A stretch of 64,000 bases of DNA from an uncultured Bacteroidales bacterium. GTDB taxonomy: Bacteria > Bacteroidota > Bacteroidia > Bacteroidales > UBA932. The notes under the pieces are model-generated. The model was given only the letters and a program-made list of their open reading frames with translations. It was not told the origin of the DNA and made no database searches. The position numbers and the translations under genes were made by a program. Of the stretch, positions 51,422-60,900 are shown one piece after another (position 1 is the first letter of the stretch; every line of letters begins with the position of its first letter). Location: NCBI GenBank assembly GCA_910585445.1, contig CAJUEK010000001.1, positions 1 through 64,000 on the forward strand, given 5' to 3'.

Positions 51422-51844
51422 ATGAAACAGGAAATTACAATAAAAGATACGGCGGACCTTGACAGGGCTGCAAAAGAGTTTCTCTCAAAAATAGGCGACA
51501 GAACCCTCGTGGCATTCTTTGCCCCGATGGGAGCCGGCAAGACGACATTCACTGCAGCAATCTGCAAAGCTCTCGGAGTAAAAGATTCCGTATGCTCCCC
51601 CACATTCACTATAGTCAATGAATATGAGAGAGCAGACGGGGAGCCGATGTATCATTTTGATTTCTACAGAATCACCAAACTCTCGGAAGCGACGGAAATC
51701 GGACTTTACGACTACCTTGACAGCGGCTGCCTATGCATAATGGAATGGCCTGAAAACATTGTAGACCTGCTTCCAGAAGACACCTTGAGGGTAAACATCA
51801 GCGTAAACCCAGACTTGTCGCGCACCCTTTCATGGGAGGAGTAA
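51422..51844 (+). CDS. tsaE: tRNA threonylcarbamoyladenosine biosynthesis ATPase TsaE
   Basis: 140 residues. P-loop APMGAGKTTF at about residue 35, then VCSPTFTIVNEY and HFDFYRI, and IMEWPEN. It supports TsaBD in making t6A37 on ANN-decoding tRNAs. The ATG at 51422 follows the promoter box by five bases. Its last 47 bases overlap the 3' end of the lipoprotein gene on the other strand. Confidence 0.93.
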   Translation: MKQEITIKDTADLDRAAKEFLSKIGDRTLVAFFAPMGAGKTTFTAAICKALGVKDSVCSPTFTIVNEYERADGEPMYHFDFYRITKLSEATEIGLYDYLDSGCLCIMEWPENIVDLLPEDTLRVNISVNPDLSRTLSWEE

Positions 51845-53066
51845 CACCGTCAACATAAATTGAAGAGATGTATCCGTTGATGCCAAGTGCTTCAACGCTC
51901 CCGTCTTTCCAAACTGCCGGGCTCATGCCTGACAAGGAGGAAAGCCCCACATACAGAATTCCGTTCACTGACGCAATGGGACTGTTCCCCATCATCGCAT
52001 ACCCGTCAGGCATCGGATATATTTCTCCGGACCTGAAAATAAGTCCCGGCATATTGGAAGCCGCAGAACTGAGTACGCAGCATATGCCGTCATCCCATGT
52101 ACACAGCGAAGATGCTGTATATCCAGGGTCAAAGAGCTTGAAAATACTGCCACCTCTCCACAAGCCCCCAGTCACAGGCATGCCTTCCATTGTAAAGATG
52201 CCCTCCACATAAAGGACCTCATCACCAGATCCTACAAAACGGCATGCAGGCACCTTTGCACCTGGGGGCAAATCCAAAGTTGACATCTGCCCGCCGGAGA
52301 CAACCACAGGCTCGTTTATCCCGACAAGCGACGCGATATAGCTAACCTCCCCGTCACGGCAAATTATATCATGAACAGTTTTGACATCGTCCCTTACCGC
52401 GACTTGGCTGACGACACCTCCGAGCACATTATAATATCTCCCCTGCACGGAAGCACCCGACCCGACCGGCTCGCAGAACGCGAAACTTATCCCGGCGGAG
52501 TCGATGCGCAAATGCTCAAACAGATATCCCGACTTTCTCTCAAGAAGCACCTCCCCGTTTTTCCTGTAAGTGAAACCGGCCCCTCCCCTGTCCAGGCCGA
52601 TTGTATGCACATCATCACCGTCCACGAGCATTCCGCATATCATTTCACGCCCCGGGTAACGGAACAGCAACCTTCCGTCTTTCTTTATGACTGTCTCCGA
52701 ACCTGTTGACCAGTCAGTATAGAGATGCCCTCCTATAATACGGTGCATATCCGGATCAGAACCCGTCTCATAGCTTTCGCCGACCGGGACTTTCATGACA
52801 GGAACCATATCGGCAAACACTACAAGCGAGCATTTCACACTTCCGGACTCAGGGTCAGCCTTCCAGTCATAGCCGTCAGGGTAATCAAAACCTGTGATAT
52901 AGCACACTGACTTTTCCTTGCCGCCGCTTCCTCCCGTGCCTCCAGGCCCCTGTCCCGGACCTGTCCACACCTCATGTTTTCCCCCTCCGTTTCCTCCGAT
53001 TTCAACAAGGCCGCATGATGACAGCACAACAGCCATAATGGCCAGACAACATATACGCATATTCAT
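51798..53066 (-). CDS. Lipoprotein, probable beta-propeller
   Basis: 422 residues. Signal peptide with lipobox VLSSC (lipid Cys at about residue 18), then a Gly-rich linker. The body has several imperfect repeats of about 45-60 residues with the pattern W..GS...L..GY..S....DG, for example GLWRGGSIFKLFDPGYTASS and AVWKDGSVEALGINGYISS, as in beta-propeller blades. No enzyme motif is seen. I do not recognise a named family. The promoter is not clear. Its last 15 or so codons overlap tsaE. Confidence 0.7.
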   Translation of the reverse strand: MNMRICCLAIMAVVLSSCGLVEIGGNGGGKHEVWTGPGQGPGGTGGSGGKEKSVCYITGFDYPDGYDWKADPESGSVKCSLVVFADMVPVMKVPVGESYETGSDPDMHRIIGGHLYTDWSTGSETVIKKDGRLLFRYPGREMICGMLVDGDDVHTIGLDRGGAGFTYRKNGEVLLERKSGYLFEHLRIDSAGISFAFCEPVGSGASVQGRYYNVLGGVVSQVAVRDDVKTVHDIICRDGEVSYIASLVGINEPVVVSGGQMSTLDLPPGAKVPACRFVGSGDEVLYVEGIFTMEGMPVTGGLWRGGSIFKLFDPGYTASSLCTWDDGICCVLSSAASNMPGLIFRSGEIYPMPDGYAMMGNSPIASVNGILYVGLSSLSGMSPAVWKDGSVEALGINGYISSIYVDGVTPPMKGCATSLGLR

Positions 53067-53127
53067 TATCCTTTTTAAAACAACTTCAGACTATGCTCCA
53101 AAGGAACAAAAAAGGACAAAAACAACA

Positions 53128-53163
53128 AGTGACGGATGTCACGCATAACGGACATTCGTCACT
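53128..53163. other. Imperfect 13-bp inverted repeat
   Basis: AGTGACGGATGTC (53128-53140) pairs with GACATTCGTCACT (53151-53163) with one mismatch. A T-rich stretch follows on the plus strand. It sits between the ispE 3' end and the lipoprotein start, so it could be the terminator of the suf-ispE operon or an operator for the lipoprotein gene. Confidence 0.5.
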
Positions 53164-53237
53164 ATTTTCTTTTTCTTTAAAAAATTTCTGTTTTTTATAA
53201 AGCCGAAAACCTGCCTTGGCTTATAACAAGCCTCCGG

Positions 53238-54134
53238 TTAAACAGGATAAATTCCGAACAAGGCAGACCCCGAGCCAGACATTGAGGCATATACCGCTCC
53301 ACTTTCATACAGGGATTTCTTTATGGCTTCCAATTCAGGATGCGCGGCAAAGACCGTCTTTTCAAAATCATTGACCAGAAAGTCTTTCCACTGCCCCACC
53401 GGCTTGGACAAAACATCCCTTAAAGAAATCTCAGGCACCGCCGGACAGATCCCACGATATGCCTGTGCCGTAGAAACCGCTATTCCCTCCGGAACGAGAA
53501 CCTTGACCTCATATCCGAAAGACTCGCCAGAGGAACACTCCGACCCATAATCTATTCCGTCCAACTGGTATGAAACAAGGATTTCTCCACGTCCCTCGCC
53601 TATCATCGGACGGTTGAAAATGAAAAATGAGCAATCGCTGCCAAGCTTGGCGGCATGTCCGGCAAGTTCTTCTTCAGAAAGTCCCAAACAGCCTATTTCA
53701 TTCAGCATCCTGAGAGCGAAAGCGGCATCAGCCGACCCTCCGCCAAGACCTGCTCCGACCGGTGATGTCTTCTCCAAGAAAATCTTTACAGGAGGAAGAC
53801 CATATTCTTTGTCCAGAATGAAGTATGCCTTGGCGCACAAGTCCTCAAGCGGATTCCAGTCCACTCCTTCAGAGCGGGCTATCGTCATCATAAGTTTCCC
53901 GTCATCCGAAATGGCCTGCACGAGAGTCTGCACATCCGCATCCGGACCCGCTCCGGAATATTTTGCGGACAATGATGCAAAAGTCCGGCTGAAATCGTCA
54001 CCTGAGACAATCTCAAGCGTGTCCGTTATTCCGAAATAAGGGACAAACAAAGTCTCAAGGTCATGAAACCCGTCCTCTCTTTTACGCAGGACATTCAGTC
54101 CGAGATTTATCTTGACATTAGGATGTGTTACCAT
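53238..54134 (-). CDS. ispE: 4-diphosphocytidyl-2-C-methyl-D-erythritol kinase IspE
   Basis: 298 residues. GHMP kinase: N-terminal PNVKINLGLNVLRKREDGFHDLETLF, ATP loop KTSPVGAGLGGGSADAAFAL and C-terminal SMSGSGSALFG. Phosphorylates the 2-hydroxyl of CDP-methylerythritol in the MEP isoprenoid pathway. It starts 15 bases after sufD, so it is in the suf operon. The later MEP enzymes IspG and IspH need Fe-S clusters, a possible reason for the link (inference). Confidence 0.95.
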   Translation of the reverse strand: MVTHPNVKINLGLNVLRKREDGFHDLETLFVPYFGITDTLEIVSGDDFSRTFASLSAKYSGAGPDADVQTLVQAISDDGKLMMTIARSEGVDWNPLEDLCAKAYFILDKEYGLPPVKIFLEKTSPVGAGLGGGSADAAFALRMLNEIGCLGLSEEELAGHAAKLGSDCSFFIFNRPMIGEGRGEILVSYQLDGIDYGSECSSGESFGYEVKVLVPEGIAVSTAQAYRGICPAVPEISLRDVLSKPVGQWKDFLVNDFEKTVFAAHPELEAIKKSLYESGAVYASMSGSGSALFGIYPV

Positions 54135-54149
54135 TGCCCAAACACTTAT

Positions 54150-54824
54150 TTACTCATTGCCTCTCACGATATCCCTGACGGCTTCATCAAGCCTGCAGAC
54201 AAGCTCCTCGCGCAACTTTTCATCCTGAATCCCCTCCATTACAGGTGACAGGAACGAAACCATCTGAAGGACCTTGGCATCTTCAAGGCTTATTCCCCTT
54301 GAGCGCATGTAGAACAGTTCCTCCTCATTGAGACGGCCGACTGTCGCTCCATGCGAACATTTTACATCGTCAGCATAAATCTCAAGCTGAGGCCTGGTAT
54401 TCACACGGGCATAGTCGGAAAGCAGAATATTATGGTTCTCCTGAAAAGCAGCCGTTTTCTGAGCATCCTTCGCAACGGTAATCTTGCCGTAGAAATCTAT
54501 CTTCGACTTTCCGCCGGCAAGCCCCTTGAAAAGCTGGCTGGAATTGCATCCGGGAACGCCGTGACGCATGTCAACAGCAATCCTGACATTCTCGCTGTCT
54601 CCGCATATATATGCACCTGAAATATTGGCAGACGCCCCTTCCCCGGCAAGCTCTATCTCGACAGCCATGTCACAGTCCTCACCGGGCATGGACAAGACTA
54701 TTATGTCAAGGCTCGCGTCACGCTCCACGACAAATCTTGCCGGCAGCTGTTCATCAGACCCATTCAAATAAACCTTGTGAAATGACTGCCCGGCGCCTAT
54801 TGTAATTGTGTTCAGCACATCCAT
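54150..54824 (-). CDS. sufD: Short SufD-like Fe-S scaffold protein
   Basis: 224 residues; typical SufD is about 400-440. The C-terminal beta-helix part is kept (QENHNILLSDYARVNTRPQLEIYADDVKCSHGATVG and ELFYMRSRGISLEDA), including the conserved His in KCSHG. The N-terminal helical domain is absent. sufC ends only four bases before the start, so there is no room for a missing 5' part. Works with SufB and SufC. Confidence 0.85.
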   Translation of the reverse strand: MDVLNTITIGAGQSFHKVYLNGSDEQLPARFVVERDASLDIIVLSMPGEDCDMAVEIELAGEGASANISGAYICGDSENVRIAVDMRHGVPGCNSSQLFKGLAGGKSKIDFYGKITVAKDAQKTAAFQENHNILLSDYARVNTRPQLEIYADDVKCSHGATVGRLNEEELFYMRSRGISLEDAKVLQMVSFLSPVMEGIQDEKLREELVCRLDEAVRDIVRGNE

Positions 54825-54828
54825 AGCA

Positions 54829-55578
54829 CTACAAGCTGTCATAACCTTTTTCCTCAATCATGGCCACAAGCTCCCTGCCCGCAGTCTTGACGATGCGGCC
54901 GTCCTTAAGCACGTGCACGACATCAGGAACAATATAATCAAGCAGCCTCTGATAATGCGTTATCACAATAGCGGCCTTCTGAGGAGTATGCAATGCATTC
55001 ACACCGCTTGCGACAATACGGAGGGCATCCACATCAAGTCCGCTGTCCGTCTCATCCAAGATGGCCAGGGTCGGGTCAAACATAGCCATCTGGAATATCT
55101 CATTACGCTTTTTCTCTCCTCCGGAAAAGCCTACATTAACCTCCCTTTTGGCAAATTCCGGCTTCATCTGGACAAAAGCCATCTTCTCACGCATCAGCTT
55201 CAGGAAATCCCCGGCCTTGAGAGGCTCAAGTCCCTTGCCCTTGCGATGCGAATTGATGGCAGTTTTCATGAAATTTGTAATTGTAACCCCAGGTATCTCG
55301 ACAGGATACTGGAAAGACAGGAAAATACCGGCCCACGAACGCTCTTCAGGCGACATCGCCAACAAATCACGTCCCATAAATTCTATTGAACCGTCCAGAA
55401 TCTTGAACTGCGGCTTTCCTGCAAGCACAGCGGAAAGTGTGCTCTTGCCGGCACCGTTCGGTCCCATGACCGCATGTATTTCTCCCTTGCGGATGACAAG
55501 GTCAACGCCTTTCAGGATTTCCTTGCCCTCAACTCCGGCCCTCAGGCCCTCTATCTTCAACAATATATCGTTTGCCAT
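54829..55578 (-). CDS. sufC: Fe-S assembly ATPase SufC
   Basis: 249 residues. Walker A GPNGAGKSTLSAV, FLSFQYPVEIPGV (SufC-specific Q-loop), signature FSGGEKKRNEIFQMA, Walker B LAILDETDSGLDVDAL and H-loop ITHYQRLL. SufC binds SufB and SufD. I use the ATG at 55578. Confidence 0.96.
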   Translation of the reverse strand: MANDILLKIEGLRAGVEGKEILKGVDLVIRKGEIHAVMGPNGAGKSTLSAVLAGKPQFKILDGSIEFMGRDLLAMSPEERSWAGIFLSFQYPVEIPGVTITNFMKTAINSHRKGKGLEPLKAGDFLKLMREKMAFVQMKPEFAKREVNVGFSGGEKKRNEIFQMAMFDPTLAILDETDSGLDVDALRIVASGVNALHTPQKAAIVITHYQRLLDYIVPDVVHVLKDGRIVKTAGRELVAMIEEKGYDSL

Positions 55579-55640
55579 AATCAATGTTTTTCAATTTTCA
55601 GCGGCATCATACCGCCACGCGCCAAGTGCAAAAATGCGCT

Positions 55641-56294
55641 TCAGGCATTTTTACGGTAAAGCCTGAACCATGTCACAAGTGCCCAGATTCCATTTACCAG
55701 GTACAACATGCTTACCACAGGCATAAATACAAGGCCAGCCTTAAGGTACAGCGTAAGATTAGCCACATTCACAAAGAGCCATGCAATCCAGCAGTCCCAT
55801 TTCTTCATCGCCGACAGGGTCTGTGCCGTAAGTATCAGCACGGTAACGCAACAATCAAGGTAAGGCAACGGGTTTGCAGGGAAATATCCGACGAACCATT
55901 TTGTCCCCATCATGCTCATTAGCCAGCCCCACACCAGTGCAAGCACAAGAACAGATACGGCGACAAGTCCCCTCTGAGGCCAGGAAAGCATCGAAACCTT
56001 AAGTTCACCATGATTGTCAGAGCTTTCTTCACCTTTCTTCGGATGGCTCCAGCGATATTGCCCCATTATATTTATTCCCAAAGAAATAGGCTGAAGTATA
56101 AGGTTGGCATAAAGATGCCTGTTCCAGAACATCAGGAACAGAAGGGCCGTATATACATAGCCCACATAAAAATTATACTTGCTGTTCCGGCCTGCAAGAA
56201 ATACAGTCGTAAGTCCGAAAACAGACGTAAGCAAGTCTATAAGCAAAACCGGCTTGCCGCCCAATTCAAATAATATGCAGTTCAAAAACTCCAT
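55641..56294 (-). CDS. pnuC: Nicotinamide riboside transporter PnuC
   Basis: 217 residues with about seven membrane segments. PnuC motifs: QPISLGINIMGQYRW, WPQRGLVA, and WDCWIAWLFVNVANLTLYLKAGL (substrate-binding W..W..N). It takes up nicotinamide riboside for NAD synthesis by facilitated diffusion. It sits between sufB and sufC, an uncommon location. Substrate could instead be thiamine in PnuT relatives. Confidence 0.88.
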   Translation of the reverse strand: MEFLNCILFELGGKPVLLIDLLTSVFGLTTVFLAGRNSKYNFYVGYVYTALLFLMFWNRHLYANLILQPISLGINIMGQYRWSHPKKGEESSDNHGELKVSMLSWPQRGLVAVSVLVLALVWGWLMSMMGTKWFVGYFPANPLPYLDCCVTVLILTAQTLSAMKKWDCWIAWLFVNVANLTLYLKAGLVFMPVVSMLYLVNGIWALVTWFRLYRKNA

Positions 56295-56341
56295 CGTCAA
56301 ATCTTTTTAGAATCCTTCAAATACACAGACAGTCACAAATC

Positions 56342-57781
56342 CTATCCTACAGAACCCTCAAGAGAAACCTGAAGCAGCTTCTGGGCTTCCACCGCAAACT
56401 CCATCGGAAGCTTAGAAAGCACTTCACGCGCATATCCGTTCACGATAAGTCCCACTGCCTCCTCCGGCCCGATGCCCCTCTGATTGCAATAGAAAAGCTG
56501 GTCCTCGCTTATCTTCGACGTGGTAGCCTCGTGCTCAACAACAGCAGTCCTGTTGGCATTCTCGATATACGGGAAAGTATGGGCGCCGCACCTGTCACCT
56601 ATCAGAAGGCTGTCGCACTGGGAATAATTACGGGCATTGTCCGCACCGGCAAGCATTTTCACAAGCCCCCTATAGCTGTTCTGGCTATGGCCGGCCGATA
56701 TTCCCTTGCTGATTATACGGCTGCGGGTATTCTTGCCTATATGAATCATCTTTGTTCCGGTATCTGCCTGCTGATAATTGTTTGTAACAGCAACAGAATA
56801 GAACTCAGAAGACGAATTGTCACCTTTAAGTATTGTTGACGGATATTTCCAGGTAATCGCCGAACCGGTCTCGACCTGTGTCCATGAAAGATGGCTTCCT
56901 GCACCCTTGCATATGCCCCTCTTGGTCACGAAATTGAAAATTCCTCCTTTTCCCTCAGCATCTCCGGGATACCAGTTCTGCACCGTGGAATACCTAACCT
57001 CGGCATCTTTCTCCAGAACAATCTCCACAACGGCGGCATGAAGCTGGTTCTCATCACGCATAGGTGCCGTACATCCCTCCATATAGCTCACGTAAGAGCC
57101 TTCATCGGCTACAATCAGCGTCCTTTCAAACTGTCCTGTTCCCTTGGCATTTATACGGAAATAGCTTGAAAGCTCCATCGGGCATCTGACTCCTTTCGGA
57201 ATATAGCAGAACGACCCGTCACTGAAAACGGCAGAGTTAAGAGCCGCATAGAAATTGTCCCCAGAAGGCACTACGGAAGCCAGATGCTTGCGGACAAGTT
57301 CAGGATACTCTTTCACAGCCTCGGAAAATGAACAGAAAATGATTCCTTTCTCAGCAAGAGCCTCCCGGAAAGTCGTAGCCACGGATACAGAATCAAATAC
57401 GGCATCAACTGCCACTCCGGCAAGAGCCGCCCTTTCATGAAGCGGTATCCCGAGTTTGTCAAACGTCTTTTCCAGTTCCGGGTCTATTTCCTTCGGCCCG
57501 TCAGCCGTTTTCTTGGGAGCCGCATAGTATATTATATCCTGAAAGTCTATCTCAGGAATATCAAGATGCGCCCAATCGGGCAAAGGCATCTTCTGCCATT
57601 TCCTGAACGCATCCAGACGGAAGTCAAGCAACCACTGTGGCTCGTCTTTCTTTGAAGAAATCAATCTTATGACATCTTCATTAATGCCTTTGGGTATAAA
57701 TTCCTGCTCGACATCTGTCACAAAGCCGTGCTCATATTCCTTTTCCGCCAGTCCTTCCAGTATTTCCTTATCATTACTCAT
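56342..57781 (-). CDS. sufB: Fe-S cluster assembly scaffold SufB
   Basis: 479 residues. Full-length SufB: PKGVRCPMELSSYFRINAKGTGQFERTLIVAD, EGCTAPMRDENQLHAAVVEI, and the catalytic-Cys region SLLIGDRCGAHTFPYIE followed by VEHEATTSKISEDQLFYCNQRGI. I use the ATG at 57781; the open frame extends upstream. First gene of sufB-pnuC-sufC-sufD-ispE. No sufS, sufE or sufA in the window. Confidence 0.97.
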   Translation of the reverse strand: MSNDKEILEGLAEKEYEHGFVTDVEQEFIPKGINEDVIRLISSKKDEPQWLLDFRLDAFRKWQKMPLPDWAHLDIPEIDFQDIIYYAAPKKTADGPKEIDPELEKTFDKLGIPLHERAALAGVAVDAVFDSVSVATTFREALAEKGIIFCSFSEAVKEYPELVRKHLASVVPSGDNFYAALNSAVFSDGSFCYIPKGVRCPMELSSYFRINAKGTGQFERTLIVADEGSYVSYMEGCTAPMRDENQLHAAVVEIVLEKDAEVRYSTVQNWYPGDAEGKGGIFNFVTKRGICKGAGSHLSWTQVETGSAITWKYPSTILKGDNSSSEFYSVAVTNNYQQADTGTKMIHIGKNTRSRIISKGISAGHSQNSYRGLVKMLAGADNARNYSQCDSLLIGDRCGAHTFPYIENANRTAVVEHEATTSKISEDQLFYCNQRGIGPEEAVGLIVNGYAREVLSKLPMEFAVEAQKLLQVSLEGSVG

Positions 57782-57874
57782 ATGTACATCGTTTCTCTTT
57801 CCCGCCACACAAAGGCGCGGCAAAACAAAATCTGCATAAGTATGCAATATCAAGGCCCGTCAAAGCCCAATTTG

Positions 57875-57882
57875 CAAAGATA
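57875..57882 (-). promoter_or_regulatory. Promoter -7 box (TATCTTTG) of the suf operon
   Basis: Minus strand TATCTTTGC, 94 bases before the sufB ATG. No IscR-type site recognised. Confidence 0.55.
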
Positions 57883-57979
57883 CAGGTTTTTTGCTTATTA
57901 TGGCAGATGACAGTGACAAATAGTCCCAAAGTGTCGGAAGACGCATTCGCAGACAGGCACAGGCTTCCGGAAACATCTG

Positions 57980-60900
57980 TCATTCAAGCACAGACACAAT
58001 CTGATAATAGCTTTTCCCCTCCTTGTCACGGTCACCATATTTGCCGTTTCCGGACATGTTTACCCTTTCCATTATTCTCCTGCCGTCATAGCTCCAAAGG
58101 CCTGGCAACACCCTGTTGTACATGCCAGGAGACGCCGGATGCGACTCCTTTTCACGGTAAAACAAATAACTATAGTCAAGCCCGGGAAACCCTATGACAC
58201 GATAAAGCATATTATTAAGCCCCCTGCGAGAATGGCGCGCAATAGCCGGATCATACAATTCACATCCTCCATCAACACGCATCGCAATTCCATGACGGCT
58301 TTTCAGGACATTTGATATCACTATCTTTTCATTATCATCTGAAGCCGCGAACATCACAGTCCCTCCGGAAGGCCTGACACATCCGGCATCAGCACCGGAA
58401 ACAAGCGCGCCGGAAACGGTTCCGGACCACAATTCCGAATATATCGCATCAAACATTCCCGTACAATCCATATCAATCCGTGCATTTTCCGACATCATAT
58501 CGGCAAACTTGTCCGTTGTGCGATACGGAACGGCAAAATCAAGACTTATGTCATAATAGACCCAGCGGTTGAACCTTACATAATAATCCCCGATTCCCAA
58601 ATCAGTCAGAAAGCCATCCTTGCTACGGATTCTGCGGTCCATAAGAGGCAGTGACCTATAGCTGCCGTCCACATATGAATCCTGCATCGGACCGAGGCAT
58701 TCACAATAGGCAAACAGAGGATAAAGGCCACACGGAACGTTCCCCGCTGACGGCAAAACTCCACCCGCTGACGTTAATGCAAACGGATAATGCTGCTGCA
58801 CTTTCCCATTCATGACATATCCTGAGCCATATATGGAACTGAAATTGACATCCCCAAAATCAAATGCTCCCTCTGTGCGACGCCACACAAGCTGTCCATA
58901 TACATAAAGTTCAACATATCCCTGCCTTATCCCCACTGTCTCTCCGGAATGCCTGTTCCTATAATTGAAACGGACATATTTTTTCCCGGCAACATGACCA
59001 TAGCTGGTAAATCCTTCCTCTGATGTACCCAAAGCCTTATCATAATAGGCAAGGCCATCCCTCTGGTCAGTTATTCCATAATACATGACAGGCCATATTC
59101 TCAACGATGACATTCCTCCGGTCAAATCATATCTCATCCAAGACCCGCTGAAAGCATATGATGTGGTCGAGTTCCGTGAAGCTCCAGGATAAGACTGGCG
59201 AGTCAGGCCGTCTATAGTAACCGAATTGACGGGAAGCACAGAAGAGGCGACCCTCGTGCCGATATAAATGCTCTTCTGGTCAAATTCATATCTCTCAGGC
59301 TCAGTGCAGTATGTATCCGTGCCACGATATTCGATTCCGTTCTCCAGACAATATTGTTTTCTCAATGGCCGGTATGTCAAAAGACTGTAGTCATCGATAC
59401 GGCCCCAGCAAGTCTCAACATCTTCAGCAACAGGCAAGGAAAACATCACCCTGAACCCGTCAAACGGCTCTCCCTTGCAGTCACTGAAGTTGAACTTTAT
59501 CGGAAAGGCCTGATTCTGATATTCCGCCATTGCTTCATTGACATGATTCACAAAAACATCAACGGCCATATCCTCAGGACGGGCTTCAACTCCAAAATAC
59601 GCAGAGGCCGGATGGTCAAGCACAGGAACAGGCACAAGACGCTCCTGGACAATGGCGTCATCCAGATTGGCCAGCATATTCCCTCTGTCATCGCAGATTC
59701 TATAGGCCACACTCTTTTCCGTTCCAGTTATGTCCAGGCTATATGCATAAGAAGTCCTTTCCATAGCCAAAGAAGGTCTCCTGACATTGATTGTCACCTC
59801 TGAGGCCTGGTCTCCGTCTTTGTTCGTAAAGGTAATCACAGACTTGCCCTGACGGCATCCCGTTACCCGGAACTTAGTGCAGTCCTCATTCAAAGGAACA
59901 AGACGGACCACATCTCCGGACTCTTCAGAATAATCTGCGGTCTCCACCTTCCCATACCTGACAGGAAGCACCTCTTTCGGAACATCAGAAATGTCAAGAA
60001 TACCATACTGTCCGACATAAGACGGAATTATATCCCATTCAAACGACATCGGCCACTCAACCGCATCCGTCACAATTATGTTTGCCACCGCTTTCCGCAG
60101 CCCGTCATGCGTGGATGCTGAGATGGAATAAGTCCCTGTGCCGGCAGTGGCAGGCACATCAAATTCCACGACATTCCTCACAGAACGTGAATCGGAAGGC
60201 GACTTGTCCGCACCATAAATTATAGAAGAGACAACGCCAGCTTCCCTCAGGCCCTCCACATCAGCATTGTATTCCCAGTCTTCTCCATACAGCTCTACTT
60301 GTGATGCTCCGCCTCCAGCTACCCGATGATAGAACAGATATACTTTGTTTTTAGTTCCTTTCAGGAAATAATAAACAGGAATACCGTCAATCCGACACTT
60401 TTCGTCCGTAAAATACAGACTCCTCAAGTCACTGCCGGAAAAATTCACTTTCCATGATGGACGAAGAAGATTGTCATAGTCCGGTACAACCGTAATGTCA
60501 TATACAGAATTGCGGCATACGTCGAAATTCGTCACATTATCCTTGCCTAGAAAGAGCCTGTACTTCACCTGCCCGACCCAGCCCTTGATAGGATATGTTC
60601 CGGCAGCTCCGATTTCAACATATGTACACCTTCCGGACATGTCATTTTCGCCGAACACAATATTTTCGGCAGTCTTATTCCACGGATCCGTATTGGAGGG
60701 CAACAATGTGCCCATCATATTCTCCGGGACATAGAACTCTGCAGTAAAGGAGTCACTGCCATCCTGCTCTGAGAAAGCTCCGAAATGCGCTTGACAATCC
60801 GATTCGGAAGCCACGTCAGAAACATCCATCGCCATGCTTTTCCCGAACGGAAAAAGAAGCGTGTTAGCGTTACGCACATACATGTTCTGCAAAAACAAGG

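Noticed and set aside
54825..54857. Frameshift as the cause of the short SufD
   Set aside because: sufC ends four bases upstream, so there is no leftover N-terminal half.
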